Source: Iamia sp. SCSIO 61187 (GTDB lineage: Bacteria > Actinomycetota > Acidimicrobiia > Acidimicrobiales > Iamiaceae). From it: 64,000 nucleotides of DNA. Of the stretch, positions 1-9,300 are shown in pieces. The stretch covers positions 1,116,001 through 1,180,000 of the forward strand of contig NZ_CP050948.1 in the NCBI RefSeq assembly GCF_019443745.1, given 5' to 3'. The notes under the pieces were generated by a model. The model was not told the DNA's origin, searched no databases, and saw nothing but the letters and a program-made list of their open reading frames with translations. Made by a program: the position numbers and the translations under genes. Numbering within the stretch: position 1 is the stretch's first letter; each line of letters starts with the position of its first letter.

Positions 1-176
1 GAGTAGGAGCGGGCCGCCGAGTACCCGTCGGGCGCCGTCAGCCGGAGGACGACGTGCTGGCCGGCCCGGTGCCCCAACGGTTCGGGCAGCCGGAGGGTGA
101 ACGTCTTGGCCCGGGCCGTCTCGACGTGGACCGCCTCCACGGTGCCGGTGAACCAGGGCGACCGGTCCGGCGCCAC
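1..176 (-). CDS. Ferredoxin/NAD(P)H-flavin reductase-like protein, 5' part only
   Basis: Only the first 58 codons lie in the window; the gene runs off its left edge. The GTG start follows the stop of the molybdenum oxidoreductase gene by one base, so the two are co-transcribed. The visible protein starts with a beta-strand-rich segment (WFTGTVEAVHVETARAKTFT), continues through HRAGQHVVLRL and ends in AARSY. That R-x-Y-(S) motif is the flavin-phosphate-binding signature at the start of the FAD domain of ferredoxin-NADP reductase family proteins. SUOX-fold oxidoreductases of actinobacteria are often followed by such a reductase, which could serve as electron partner (inference). The family call rests on the N-terminal half of the FAD domain only. 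Confidence 0.75.
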   Translation of the reverse strand, partial: MAPDRSPWFTGTVEAVHVETARAKTFTLRLPEPLGHRAGQHVVLRLTAPDGYSAARSY

Positions 177-177
177 G

Positions 178-789
178 TCAGTCGCCGTGGTAGCGCTGCT
201 CGCGCCAGGGGTCGCCCCGATCGTGGTAGCCGCCGTCCTCCCAGTAGCCCCGCTGGTCGTGGTCGAGGACCTCGATCCGCGACACCCACTTGGCGCTCTT
301 CCAGAAGTAGAGGTGGGGGACGAGCAGCCGGGCGGGGCCGCCGTGGATGGGCTCGAGCGGCGCACCGTCGACCTCGAACGCCAGCCACGCCTGGCCGTCG
401 GTGACGTCGGCGAGGGGCAGGTTGGTCGTGTAGCCGGTGTGGCTGTGGACCAGGACGTGGGTGGCGCCCGGCCGCACGCCGCCGGCCTGCTCGAGCAGGA
501 GGTCGACCGAGACGCCGACCCAGGTCATGTCGAGCTTGGACCAGGTGGTCACGCAGTGGATGGCGCCCGAGTACGTCGAGCGGGGGAGGGCCTGGGCCTC
601 GTCCCACGTCCAGGTGCGGGGGGTGGCGACCAGCCCGTCGACGGCGAAGCTCCACGCCTCCGGGGGCAGGTCGGGCACCAGCTCGACGTGCAGGACCGGC
701 CAGTCGTCGCCGGCGTCGTACTGCCCGGGGGGGAGGCGGGGGTCGCGCTCGGGTCGAGGGCGACCGGTGAAGCCACGGGTGACGGCCAT
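178..789 (-). CDS. SUOX-fold molybdopterin-dependent oxidoreductase
   Basis: A 203-aa single-domain protein of the sulfite-oxidase/YedY (MsrP) molybdopterin fold. The motif GAIHCVTTWSKLDMTW supplies the conserved Cys that ligates molybdenum. Further family hallmarks are GYTTNLPL, HGGPARLLVPHLYFWKSAKW and a C-terminal region rich in Tyr and Trp. No twin-arginine leader is visible, so this is the cytoplasmic short type rather than exported MsrP. The ATG at 789 is preferred over the GTG at 810 because a GGGAGG Shine-Dalgarno lies 8 nt before it. It sits 22 bp after the membrane-protein gene and 1 bp before a flavin reductase, so an operon is likely. The substrate is unknown; sulfite or oxidised methionine are only guesses. 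Confidence 0.88.
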   Translation of the reverse strand: MAVTRGFTGRPRPERDPRLPPGQYDAGDDWPVLHVELVPDLPPEAWSFAVDGLVATPRTWTWDEAQALPRSTYSGAIHCVTTWSKLDMTWVGVSVDLLLEQAGGVRPGATHVLVHSHTGYTTNLPLADVTDGQAWLAFEVDGAPLEPIHGGPARLLVPHLYFWKSAKWVSRIEVLDHDQRGYWEDGGYHDRGDPWREQRYHGD

Positions 790-811
790 CGGCCCAGCCT
801 CCCACGCCACC

Positions 812-1549
812 TCATGCGGCGGCGTCGGCGGTCCTGCTGACGACCATGCCGATGCTCACGGCGAGGAGCCAGATCGGCATCGTCAGCCCGACGAAGCCGG
901 GCAGCGACGTCGCCAGCGCCATGAGGACCGGTGGGAGCAGGAGCAGCACGCTCACCACGCCCATCCACCGGGGGAGCAGGCGCGGCGAGCGGAAGGCCAG
1001 GGCGGCCACGGCGATGGCCGACGCCGCCGCCCCCCACCAGCCGAGGAGCGACCCGAAGTCGAGGATGATGTGGTTGACGTAGAGGCCCTGGTCGTTGGGA
1101 CCGGTGGCGGCTTCGGCTCCCCCCTCGAGGTACAGGCCCATCGAGCCGGCGATGCAGGAGAAGATCACGTTGACCGTGGCGGTCACGGCGAGACCCTGGC
1201 CGACCAGGCGGGCGGCGAGGGACCGGGGGGCCCGGGCCTCGGCCCAGCGCCGCCACCCGGCCGCGGCGACGAGGAGGCACCCGACCGAGATCAGGCCCAG
1301 GACGAAGGCGATCCTGTAGTTGGTGGCCTCCAGCTGCTGGATGACCTCCGGGCCGGCTGAGTAGTCCTCCTCGTCGAGCTGCGGGATCGACAAGATCGAC
1401 GCCGCCAAGCCCGTCACGGCGCCGACCACGCCGAAGAGCGGCCAGCGCCTGCCGCCCGTCGGGGCCGGGCCGGCGGCGGGCGCGGCGTGCGGGACGGTCC
1501 GGGCGTCGACGCCGGGTCGGGGCGGGGGGCTCGAGAACGTGATGCTCAT
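812..1549 (-). CDS. Polytopic membrane protein, function unknown
   Basis: A 245-aa protein with about six hydrophobic segments (around residues 40-60, 80-102, 112-140, 155-185, 192-210 and 213-235) and a Pro/Gly-rich N-terminal tail predicted to be cytosolic. I do not recognise a specific family; it resembles small integral membrane proteins of the DUF4386 type in length and layout. The start at 1549 has an AAGAGGAG Shine-Dalgarno about 8 nt upstream; an in-frame ATG further upstream lacks one. It is the first gene of the apparent operon with the SUOX oxidoreductase and the flavin reductase. No heme-ligand histidine pairs like those of YedZ are obvious, so it is not a clear heme partner. Confidence 0.7.
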   Translation of the reverse strand: MSITFSSPPPRPGVDARTVPHAAPAAGPAPTGGRRWPLFGVVGAVTGLAASILSIPQLDEEDYSAGPEVIQQLEATNYRIAFVLGLISVGCLLVAAAGWRRWAEARAPRSLAARLVGQGLAVTATVNVIFSCIAGSMGLYLEGGAEAATGPNDQGLYVNHIILDFGSLLGWWGAAASAIAVAALAFRSPRLLPRWMGVVSVLLLLPPVLMALATSLPGFVGLTMPIWLLAVSIGMVVSRTADAAA

Positions 1550-1728
1550 GGCGGGGCTCCTCTTGGGTCTGGCGAACGGGACGAGCATCCGACGGCGGCC
1601 ATGGGGGCGGCTTGGACCGGGCATGAGCCGGGACGGGGGCCGGGTCCAGGCCCTGGTCAGAGGGCGCGTGGCGTCACCCGGGGGACGGAGCGGTGTGGCC
1701 CCCGGCGCGGGCTGCGAGGATCCCCGGC

Positions 1729-2307
1729 GTGGACCGTCCCGGCTTCACCCTCCTGCCCACCGCCATCGGGACCTGCGGGATCGCCTGGCGGGACCGGGTC
1801 ATCGTCGCCGTGGCCCTCCCCGAGGCGGACGACGACGCCACCGAGCGTCGGATCCGACGCTCGGTCCCCGGCGTCGAGAGGGCCACCCCGCCCGCCGCCG
1901 TGCGGGACGTGCTCGACCGGGTCGGGGCGCTGCTCGAGGGCCGGCCGGTCGACCTGGCCGACGTCGCCGTCGAGGTGCACCACGAGACGGACTTCGGCCG
2001 GCGCGTGCACGAGGTCGTCCGGGCCATCCCGCCGGGCCAGACCCTGACCTACGGCGAGGTCGCCGCCCGGGTCGGCGAGCCCGGCGCCGCCCAGGCCGTC
2101 GGTCGGGCCATGGGGTCCAACCCGGTGCCGATCATCGTCCCCTGCCACCGGGTGGTCGGGGCGGGCGGTCGGCCCGTCGGGTTCTCGGCGCCGGGTGGGG
2201 TGGCGACCAAGCAGCGCATCCTGCGCATCGAGGGGGCGGCGGCCGGCGGCCAGCCCAGCCTGTTCGAGCCCGCGCCCGGCGAGCCCACGACGGGACTCGG
2301 GCGGTGA
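1729..2307 (+). CDS. ogt: Methylated-DNA--protein-cysteine methyltransferase
   Basis: A 192-aa suicide enzyme that moves O6-alkyl groups from guanine onto its own cysteine. The active-site motif PVPIIVPCHRVVGAGG contains the acceptor Cys, and the upstream YGEVAARVGEPGAAQAVGRAMGSNP is the typical DNA-binding helix and Asn hinge. An N-terminal domain of about 90 residues precedes it, as in Ogt/AdaB. The GTG start at 1729 is chosen because the family N-terminus (FTLLPTAIGTCGIAWRD) begins directly after it and a GAGGA sequence lies upstream; a longer form from 1693 is possible. It ends 7 bp before the flavoprotein gene, so the two may be co-transcribed. Confidence 0.93.
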   Translation: MDRPGFTLLPTAIGTCGIAWRDRVIVAVALPEADDDATERRIRRSVPGVERATPPAAVRDVLDRVGALLEGRPVDLADVAVEVHHETDFGRRVHEVVRAIPPGQTLTYGEVAARVGEPGAAQAVGRAMGSNPVPIIVPCHRVVGAGGRPVGFSAPGGVATKQRILRIEGAAAGGQPSLFEPAPGEPTTGLGR

Positions 2308-2314
2308 CGATCCG

Positions 2315-3457
2315 ATGAGCGTCGACGTCGTCGTCGTGGGCGGCGGGGTCATGGGCGCGGCCACCGCCTGGGAGGTCGCCCGGCGCGGGACCTCCGTGCT
2401 GCTCGTCGAGCAGCACGCCCCCGGGCACCAGCGCGGCAGCTCGCACGGGGCGTCGCGCATCTTCCGCCACGCCTACGCCCAGGTCGGCTACGTCGAGCTG
2501 GCCCGCCGGGCCCTCGCCGGGTGGCGCGAGCTGGAGGCCGAGACGGGGCGGGAGCTGCTGACCCTCACCGGCGCCGTCGACCACGGCGACCCGGTCGCGG
2601 TCACCGCCCTGCAGACCGCCCTGGGCGAGGCCGCGGTGCCGTGCGAGGTGCTGACCCCGTCGGAGGCGTCGGCCCGCTGGCCCGGCCTTCGCTTCGACAC
2701 GACGGTGCTGTTCCACCCCGCCGCCGGCCGGCTCCACGCCGATGCCGCCGTCCGGGCCCTGCACGGGGCGGCCGGGCGGCGCGGGGCCGAGGTGCGCCTC
2801 GGCACGGCCGTCACCTCCGTCACCGAGGTCGGCGGCGACGGCGGCGGCGTGCGGGTGCGGCTGGCGTCGGGCGAGGAGGTCACCGCCGGCGCGGCGGTCG
2901 TCGCCGCCGGCCCGTGGGCGTCCCGGCTGCTGGGCGGGGTCGGCGGGCTGCCCGCCCTGCGGGTCACGGTCGAGCAGCCGGCCCACTTCCAGCCGACGGA
3001 CGACGCGGCGGCGTGGCCCAGCTTCATCCACCACCCCGGAGCCCTGCTGACGATGGCGCGGGCCGCCCACGGGGTGTACGGGCTGGCCGACGCCGAGGGG
3101 GTGAAGGTGGGCTTCCACGGCGTCGGCCCCGAGATCGACCCGGACCGCGCCGAGCGCCCCATCGACGCCGCCGCCCTCGACGACCTCCGGCGCTACGCCG
3201 AGACGTGGCTGCCGGGCGTGATGTCGACCCGCGCCGTCCCCCTGACCTGCCTCTACACGACGACCCCCGACCACGATCCCGTCATCGACCGGTCGGGCGC
3301 CGTCACCGTGCTGGCCGGGTTCAGCGGCCACGGCTTCAAGTTCGGTCCCGCCGTCGCCGCCCTGGCCGCAGACCTCATCCTCGACGGCGTCGCCCCCGAC
3401 CCCACCTTCGCCCTCGGCCCCCGCACCCCGAGATCCGAGGAGGGCATGCCGCGGTAG
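2315..3457 (+). CDS. FAD-dependent amine oxidase, sarcosine oxidase / N-methyltryptophan oxidase type
   Basis: A 380-aa flavoprotein of the monomeric sarcosine oxidase family. The N-terminal Rossmann motif VVVGGGVMGAATAWEVARRG binds FAD. It is followed by the MSOX/SolA signature GSSHGASRIFRHAYAQ, and the C-terminus carries CLYTTTPDHDPVID and FSGHGFKFGPAVA, which complete the flavin and substrate site. Such enzymes demethylate N-methylated amino acids, producing formaldehyde and peroxide; the exact substrate cannot be read from the sequence. Length is normal for the family. The start ATG lies 7 bp after ogt without a strong Shine-Dalgarno, which suggests translational coupling. A pair of palindromic repeats follows the gene. 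Confidence 0.88.
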   Translation: MSVDVVVVGGGVMGAATAWEVARRGTSVLLVEQHAPGHQRGSSHGASRIFRHAYAQVGYVELARRALAGWRELEAETGRELLTLTGAVDHGDPVAVTALQTALGEAAVPCEVLTPSEASARWPGLRFDTTVLFHPAAGRLHADAAVRALHGAAGRRGAEVRLGTAVTSVTEVGGDGGGVRVRLASGEEVTAGAAVVAAGPWASRLLGGVGGLPALRVTVEQPAHFQPTDDAAAWPSFIHHPGALLTMARAAHGVYGLADAEGVKVGFHGVGPEIDPDRAERPIDAAALDDLRRYAETWLPGVMSTRAVPLTCLYTTTPDHDPVIDRSGAVTVLAGFSGHGFKFGPAVAALAADLILDGVAPDPTFALGPRTPRSEEGMPR

Positions 3458-3517
3458 GGCGACGGGGAGGCTGATGGCGTCGGATCCGCTCGCCACCCGC
3501 CGTACGTGACCGCAGCA

Positions 3518-3648
3518 CCGTTCTGACACCGCTGCCGGACACCTCTGTCGCCTGGCGCGAACAGAACGGCGTCCGAGGCGGCCATCGCCGTTCTGACACC
3601 GCTACCGGCCAGGCGTGTCGCCAGGCGCGAACAGAACGGCGGTCGAGG
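3518..3648. repeat. Two tandem copies of a 61-bp inverted-repeat element (period 70 bp)
   Basis: Copies at 3518-3578 and 3588-3648 differ at about ten positions. Each starts with CCGTTCTGACACCGCT and closes with GCGAACAGAACGG followed by a GTCGAGG-like tail. The ends CCGTTCTG and CAGAACGG are exact reverse complements, so each copy can fold into a long hairpin. The pair fills the space between two convergent genes (flavoprotein and aldo/keto reductase). It may be a bidirectional terminator or a small mobile palindromic element; no transposase is nearby. Confidence 0.8.
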
Positions 3649-3680
3649 GACCCCCAGCCCGCCCGAGCGTGGCAGACCTC

Positions 3681-4661
3681 TCAGCCGTGCTGCCAGATGC
3701 GCTGCTTGAGGCTGCGGGTGCCGTCGAGGGCGACGGCGTCGAGGCGGGCGACCTCGTCAGCGGTGAGCGACCAGCCCAGGGCGCCGGCGTTCTGGGTGGC
3801 CTGGTCGGCGTTCTTGGCGCCCGGGATGGGGATGGTGCCCTTCTCGACCAGCCAGCGCAGGGCGACCTGGGCCGGCGTCCGGTCGTGGGGCTCGCCGATG
3901 GCGCGGAGCACGGCCACCACCTCGTCGACCTGCTCCATGGGGTGGGTCGAGAAGGTCCGTCGACCCGGGGGAGGGGAGGCGGCGGAGTACTTGCCCGTGA
4001 GCCGGCCCTGGCCGATCGGTGAGTAGGCGAGGATCCGGACCCCCAGACGGTCGCACGTGCCGAGGAGGCCGCCGGTCTCGGGGCGGCGACGCAGGAGCGA
4101 CATCTCGACCTGGTTCGACGCCAGCGGCACCCCGTGCGAGGCCAGGGCGGCGTGGACCTTCTCGACCTCGCCGGCGGAGTAGTTCGACATCCCCACGGCC
4201 CGGGTCAGGCCCTCGTCGACCACGGCGGCCAGGGCCTCGGCGATGGCGCCCTTGGAGCGGAGGCTGACCGGGCCGTGGATCTGGTAGAGGTCGACCCGCT
4301 CCACGCCGAGCCGCTCGATCGAGGCCAGCAGGGCCGACCGCAGCGCCGAGCGGACGTTCAGCTTCTGCGGCAGCGGCATGAACTTGGTGGCCAGCACCAC
4401 CCGGTCGCGGTCGGTCGGGCGGGCGGCGAGGAGCCGCCCGATGATGCGCTCGCTCTCGCCCCCGCCGTAGACCTCGGCGGTGTCGATCAGGGCCACGCCG
4501 GCGGCGAGGGTGGCGTCCCAGGCCTCGACGATGCGGTCCTCGGTGAGGTCGGCGTCGTAGCCGCCCATGCCCCACACGGCGCGGTCGCCCCACGCCCAGG
4601 TGCCCAGGCCCAGCGGCGCGAGCGGCTCGTCGATCCCCGCCAGCGTCGTCTCGTCGGCCAT
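3681..4661 (-). CDS. Aldo/keto reductase
   Basis: A 326-aa NADPH-dependent oxidoreductase with the (beta/alpha)8 fold. The catalytic tetrad is visible: Asp and Tyr in IDTAEVYGGGESE, Lys in VVLATKF and His in LYQIHGPVS. The NADP-binding C-terminal part has AYSPIGQGRLTGKY and IPIPGAKNADQ. The ATG at 4661 gives the normal family N-terminus (PLGLGTWAWGD). It lies 62 bp downstream of a second, only distantly related aldo/keto reductase on the same strand, so both may share a transcript. The physiological carbonyl substrate cannot be predicted. Confidence 0.9.
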   Translation of the reverse strand: MADETTLAGIDEPLAPLGLGTWAWGDRAVWGMGGYDADLTEDRIVEAWDATLAAGVALIDTAEVYGGGESERIIGRLLAARPTDRDRVVLATKFMPLPQKLNVRSALRSALLASIERLGVERVDLYQIHGPVSLRSKGAIAEALAAVVDEGLTRAVGMSNYSAGEVEKVHAALASHGVPLASNQVEMSLLRRRPETGGLLGTCDRLGVRILAYSPIGQGRLTGKYSAASPPPGRRTFSTHPMEQVDEVVAVLRAIGEPHDRTPAQVALRWLVEKGTIPIPGAKNADQATQNAGALGWSLTADEVARLDAVALDGTRSLKQRIWQHG

Positions 4662-4723
4662 GGCCGCACAGTACGGCCCGCCGACCGCGCCGGACCGAGC
4701 CCGGCGCGGCGCGAGGGCGCCGA

Positions 4724-5533
4724 TCAGCGGGTGACCAGCGAGGCGATCCGGGCTCGGACGTCGGGGTCGAGCGGGGGGAGGGCACCGGCGGCGGCGTTCT
4801 CCTCGGCCCGGTCGGGCTTGGACGTGGCCGGGATGGCGGCGGCGACGGCCGGGTGCGACAGGCCCCAGGCCAGCAGGGCCTGGCTCCAGGTCGCGATGCC
4901 GGTCGCGGCCAGGGCGGCGAGCTCGGGGGCCGGGGGCGGGTCGCGCAGCAGGGCGGCGTTGGCGAAGGGCCGCATCACCAGCACGCCGAGGCCCATCTCT
5001 GCGGCCCGGGGCAGGATCCGCTCCTCCACGTCGCGCTCGACGGGGTTGTACGGCACCTGGACGACGTCGACGCGCCCGGTCGCCATGCACTCCTCCAGGT
5101 CCGCGAACCCGGAGACCTGCCAGTGGGTCGCCCCCACGAAGGCGACCTCACCCCGCTCCCGCCGGGCCTCGACCTGGTCGAGCCGGGTCCGCCAGGCGAC
5201 CATGTTGTGGACCTGCATGAGGTCGACCCGGCCCCCGTAGAAGCGGGCCGAGGCGTCCATCTGGGCCTCGGCGTCGCCGTCGTCGGGCGTCCAGACCTTG
5301 GTGGCGACCACCGCCTGGTCCCGGCGACCCTCCAGGGCCCGCCCCAACGTCGCCTCGGAGCGGCCGTACATGGGTGAGGAGTCGAACAGGGTCGTGCCGT
5401 GGGCCATGGCCCGGGCGACCACGGCGTCGACCAGGTCCTGGTCGTCGGTGTCGAACGTCTGCGACGTGCCCATGCCCACGACGGGGACCAGCGGGCTGGC
5501 GGGGTCGCGGGGGACGAGGCGGCGCTGCTCCAC
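4724..5533 (-). CDS. Aldo/keto reductase, shorter divergent type
   Basis: A 269-aa aldo/keto reductase. Tetrad residues are Asp and Tyr in LFDSSPMYGRSE, Lys in VVATKVW and His in LMQVHNMVAW. It is shorter than the neighbouring 326-aa paralogue and lacks the extended cofactor loop region (no SPIGQG-type motif; the equivalent is LVMRPFANAALL), as in the sub-group around 270 aa. The GTG start at 5533 is preferred because homology-like sequence begins at VPRDPASPLVPVVGMG and a GGATCGG precedes it; the open frame extends further upstream but with arginine/glycine-rich shadow sequence. It is divergent from the YdeI-like gene. Confidence 0.85.
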   Translation of the reverse strand: MEQRRLVPRDPASPLVPVVGMGTSQTFDTDDQDLVDAVVARAMAHGTTLFDSSPMYGRSEATLGRALEGRRDQAVVATKVWTPDDGDAEAQMDASARFYGGRVDLMQVHNMVAWRTRLDQVEARRERGEVAFVGATHWQVSGFADLEECMATGRVDVVQVPYNPVERDVEERILPRAAEMGLGVLVMRPFANAALLRDPPPAPELAALAATGIATWSQALLAWGLSHPAVAAAIPATSKPDRAEENAAAGALPPLDPDVRARIASLVTR

Positions 5534-5624
5534 CCACCGATCCTGCCCGACGCGGCCGACGGTCGCGCCCGGGCGGACGGCCCGACGCGTGCGCACCCCC
5601 GTGCCGATGGGGCATCGTGCCGCC

Positions 5625-6245
5625 GTGGACCCGACCGAGCTTCCACCCGACCAGGTCACGGTGCTGTCCGAGACGATCGACGGGCTCCCCGCCATCGTGG
5701 CCCCCACCGCGGCGGCGTGGCGGGCCTGGCTCGATGCCCACGCCGCGACCGAGCCGGGGGTGTGGCTGGTGATGGGCCGGGCCGACAGCGCCACGCCCCT
5801 CGTCTCCTACGACGACGCGGTGTGCCAGGCACTCTGCGTCGGCTGGATCGACAGCGTCGTGCGCCGGCGCGACGACGAGACCCGGTACCAGAGGTACACC
5901 CCGCGCAACCCCCGCAGCGCCTGGGCCCGCTCCAACCGGGAGCGGGTGGCCCGGCTCACCGCCGCCGGGCTCATGGCCCCCGCCGGCCAGGCCCTCGTCG
6001 ACCAGGCCAAGGCGAGCGGCACCTGGGACCTCCTGGCCGAGGTCGAGGACGGGATCGTCCCGGCCGACGTCCAGGCCGCGCTCGATGAGCTGCCGGCGGC
6101 GGCGGAGCACTTCGCCGCCTTCCCCCCGAGCGCCCGGCTGCAGATCCTGACCTGGATCCTCACCGCCAAGCGGCCCGAGACCCGCGCGCGGCGCATCGTC
6201 ACCACCGTGGCCAAGGCGGCGAAGGGCGAGCGCGCCGTGGGGTGA
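5625..6245 (+). CDS. YdeI/OmpD-associated family protein
   Basis: A 206-aa protein of the YdeI/OmpD-associated (bacteriocin-resistance-like) family. Typical elements are the N-terminal AWRAWLDAHAATEPGVWLV, then the conserved VSYDDAVCQALCVGWIDS segment, then YTPRNPRSAWARSNRERVARL, and finally the C-terminal helix FAAFPPSARLQILTWILTAKRPETRARRI. The molecular function of the family is not established. The GTG at 5625 is chosen because a CATCGT hexamer ends 6 nt upstream, matching the leaderless pattern of other genes here; an in-frame ATG at 5607 is an alternative. A perfect hairpin separates it from the convergent regulator gene. Confidence 0.82.
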   Translation: MDPTELPPDQVTVLSETIDGLPAIVAPTAAAWRAWLDAHAATEPGVWLVMGRADSATPLVSYDDAVCQALCVGWIDSVVRRRDDETRYQRYTPRNPRSAWARSNRERVARLTAAGLMAPAGQALVDQAKASGTWDLLAEVEDGIVPADVQAALDELPAAAEHFAAFPPSARLQILTWILTAKRPETRARRIVTTVAKAAKGERAVG

Positions 6246-6291
6246 GGCGCGCAGCCGGCGCGGTGATCGGGCCGGTCGCTCGACGGCGCAC

Positions 6292-6320
6292 GGCCGCGAC
6301 GTGCCAGGCACGTCGCGGCC
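6292..6320. terminator. Perfect 14-bp-stem hairpin with GTGCCAGGCAC core
   Basis: GGCCGCGACGTGCC, one A, then the exact reverse complement. It sits 47 bp after the YdeI-like gene and abuts the stop of the convergent SARP gene, where it could terminate both. There is no T-tract. It is one of seven hairpins in the window sharing the GTGCC(A/T)GGCAC centre. Confidence 0.7.
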
Positions 6321-6321
6321 T

Positions 6322-9300
6322 CTAGCCGTCGTCCGGCTCCTGGGTCGGGTCGAGGGCCAGGCGGATCCCCAGGTCGGCCCGCACCCGGCGGGCCCGGCCG
6401 AGGTCGGCTGCGGCCTGCTCGGCGTCGCCGGGGCCGTCGCGCCGTCGGAGCAGGCGGGCCCGATCGGCGCGGGCGCGCCCCTCCCACGGGGTGAACCCGG
6501 CGGCGGTCGCCCGGTCCACGGCCGAGGTCAGGGCGGACACGGCCCCGTCGACGTCGCCCACGACCTCCCGCACCAGACCCCGAACCCGGTCGAGGGGGCC
6601 GAGGGCGCCGGAGCCCATCCCGGTGATGGCCATGCGCCCCTCGAGCGGACCGAGGGCTTCGGCGAGGGCGGCGCACGCCACCGCATCGGCCCCGCCGGCG
6701 GCGGACTCGGCCACGAGGTAGGTGGTCACGTACCAGAGCGACGTGTCGCCCCGCGACGCCCACGCACCGGCGGTGAAGAGCGGCCCGTAGGCCTCGGCCG
6801 CACCGGCGTGGTCGCCCTGGGCGGCGCGGGCCGCGCTCAGGGCGGCGCGCCAGGCCTGGATGCGGGGGAACTCGGCCACCCGCTCGACCGCGATCGGGGC
6901 CAGGTCGGCGAGCGTGCCCCGCTCGCGGGCCAGGTTCACCTGCTGGGCCGACCACATCAGCACGGCGTTGGTGCCGTGGGCGTCGGCCCCCACGCCGAGC
7001 GCCTCGTTCGACAGCGCCTCGCCGGCGTCCAGGTCGCCGCGCAGGAGGGCGAAGGTGGCGTCGAGGAAGAGGAGGTAGGCGCGGTAGCCGGGGCGGTCGT
7101 GGTCGGCGACGAGGGCGCGGAGCCGCTCCAGCGCCGCCCTCGCCTCGGGCACCCGGTCCGCCTCGACCAGGCCGGTCACGTCGAGCACGAGCGACATGAC
7201 CTCCATCTCCCGCCACCCCCGGGCGGCCTCGTCCATCTGCGGACCCAGGCGCAGCCGCTCGTCGAGCCCGTCGGGGCCGGCGACGGCGATGCGGCGGGCG
7301 AGCAGGGCGAGGGCGCGGAGGTGGTCCTGGCCGGGCTGGGCCTCGGCCCGGGCCAGGGCCTCGGCGGCCATGTCCGCCTGCCGCTCGGGGTCGGTGCCGT
7401 CCCGGGCGATCGACAGCCACCCCAGGAGGGCGGCCCGGTCCTGCTCGTGGCCCGGGGGGAGGGCGGCGAGGGCCTCCTCGAGCAGGGCGATGAGGTCCTC
7501 GTCGACGGCCCCGTAGGCGAGGCCCACGCCGCCCTCCATCAGGGCCTGCTCCTGGGCGGCCCGGGCGAGGAGGACGGGGTCGCCGGCCCGGCGGGCGACC
7601 GCGACGGCCTCCCGGATGGCCTCCTCCCCCCGCTCGCGCCGGGCCAGGTGGCGGGCGACGCGGGCGGCGAGGGTGAGGGCCTCGGCCCGCAGGCGGGTCT
7701 CCGCCGCCGGCTCGACGTCGAGGGCGGCCAGGGCCCGGCCGACCCAGCGGTCGGCCTCGTTGTCGGCGAGGACGGCGACGGCCTCCTCGGCGGCGTCGAG
7801 GGCGGCGCGGGCCCGCCGGGCCAGCGGGACGAGGCGGCCGGCGGCCAGCAGGTGCTCGGCCACGGCCCCGGCGGGTGCGGTGCCGGCCGCCTCGAGGACG
7901 TCGGCGACCCGCCGGTGCAGGTGCGCCTCCCGGTTGCGGGTCGTGCGGGCCACCAACGCCTGGCGCACGAGGGCGTGGGGGAACGTCACCCAGCCGAGGT
8001 CCTCGTCCTCGGCCAGGAGCCCACCGGCCACGGCGGCGTCGACGACGTCGAGGAGGGCGTCGGGATCGGTGCGGGTCACGGTCCCGAGGAGGGCCAGGTC
8101 GATGCGTTGGCCGATGATCGCGGCCGCCGTCAGCACCGCCGCCGCCTCCGGCTCGAGGTCGGCGAGGCGCCCGTCGAGGACGTCGCGCACGCTGGTGGGC
8201 AGGGCGCGGGCGTCGCTGCCGGTCAGGTCGCCGCCGTGGTCGGCCAGGGCCTCCAGGAAGAACGGGTTGCCCCCGGTGCGGTCGCGCAGGGCGGCGGCGG
8301 TGGCGGGATCGACGGTGACGCCCCGGCCGCCGAGCAGCTCGCCGACCTCGGAGGGGGCCAGGCCCGGGAGGACGACCTCGGTGAGGCGGTCGGCCCGCCG
8401 TTGGCCGGCGACGAAGGCGTCGAGCTCGGGGGTGGCGCGGCCCGCGGGGCGGCGCACCGTGGCCAGGACCAGCAGCCGGCCGCCGCGCCCGTCGGCGAGC
8501 AGGTGGTCGAGGAGGGACAAGGTGGCGGTGTCGGCCCACTGGGCGTCGTCGACGACGAGCAGGATGGCGGCGCCGGCCGAGACCTCGGTCCCCAGCTCGG
8601 ACAGGGCGTCGTAGAGGGCGAGCAGGTCGCTGCGGCGGGCCTCGTCGGCCGCCTCCGGGGAGGCCTCGGGCAGCAGGCGCCCGAGGGCGGGACGGGCCGC
8701 GACCATCGCCTGCGTGGCCTCGCGGCCCATTGCCTCGGTGGCCGTGCGCAGGGCCTCGACCACGGGCTGGTAGGGCGCCAGCGACTCGGGGGTGCAGCGG
8801 CCCCAGAGCACCTGGCCGCCCTCGGCGTGCACCCGGAGGGCCATCTCCTGGGCCAGCCGGGTCTTCCCCGCGCCGGGCTCGGCGGCCACGAGGGCGAGGT
8901 GGCGGCTCCCCTCGACCGCCGCCGACCAGGCCCCGCCCAGCCGGGCCAGCTCCTCGTGGCGGCCGACGAACCGGCTCAGGGCCCGGCGGCCCTCGACCGC
9001 CGGGGGGAGCGGAAGCAGGCCCTCGGGCACCGAGACCGGAGCGTCGCCCCCGCCGGGCCGGACGCTGACGGGGGTGGGCCCGTCGGCGACCGGGACGTGG
9101 TCGAGCTCCGGGGCCTGGTCGAGCACCTGGCCGGCCAGGCGGGCCAGGTCGGGGCTCGGGTCCAGCCCCAGCTCGTCGGCCAGGTGGGCCCGGGCCCGGT
9201 CGTAGGCCCGGAGGGCCTCGGCCTGGCGGCCGCTGCGGTACAGGGCCAGGACGAGCTGGGCGGTGAGCCGCTCGCGCAGGGGGTGGGCGGTGGCCTCGGC

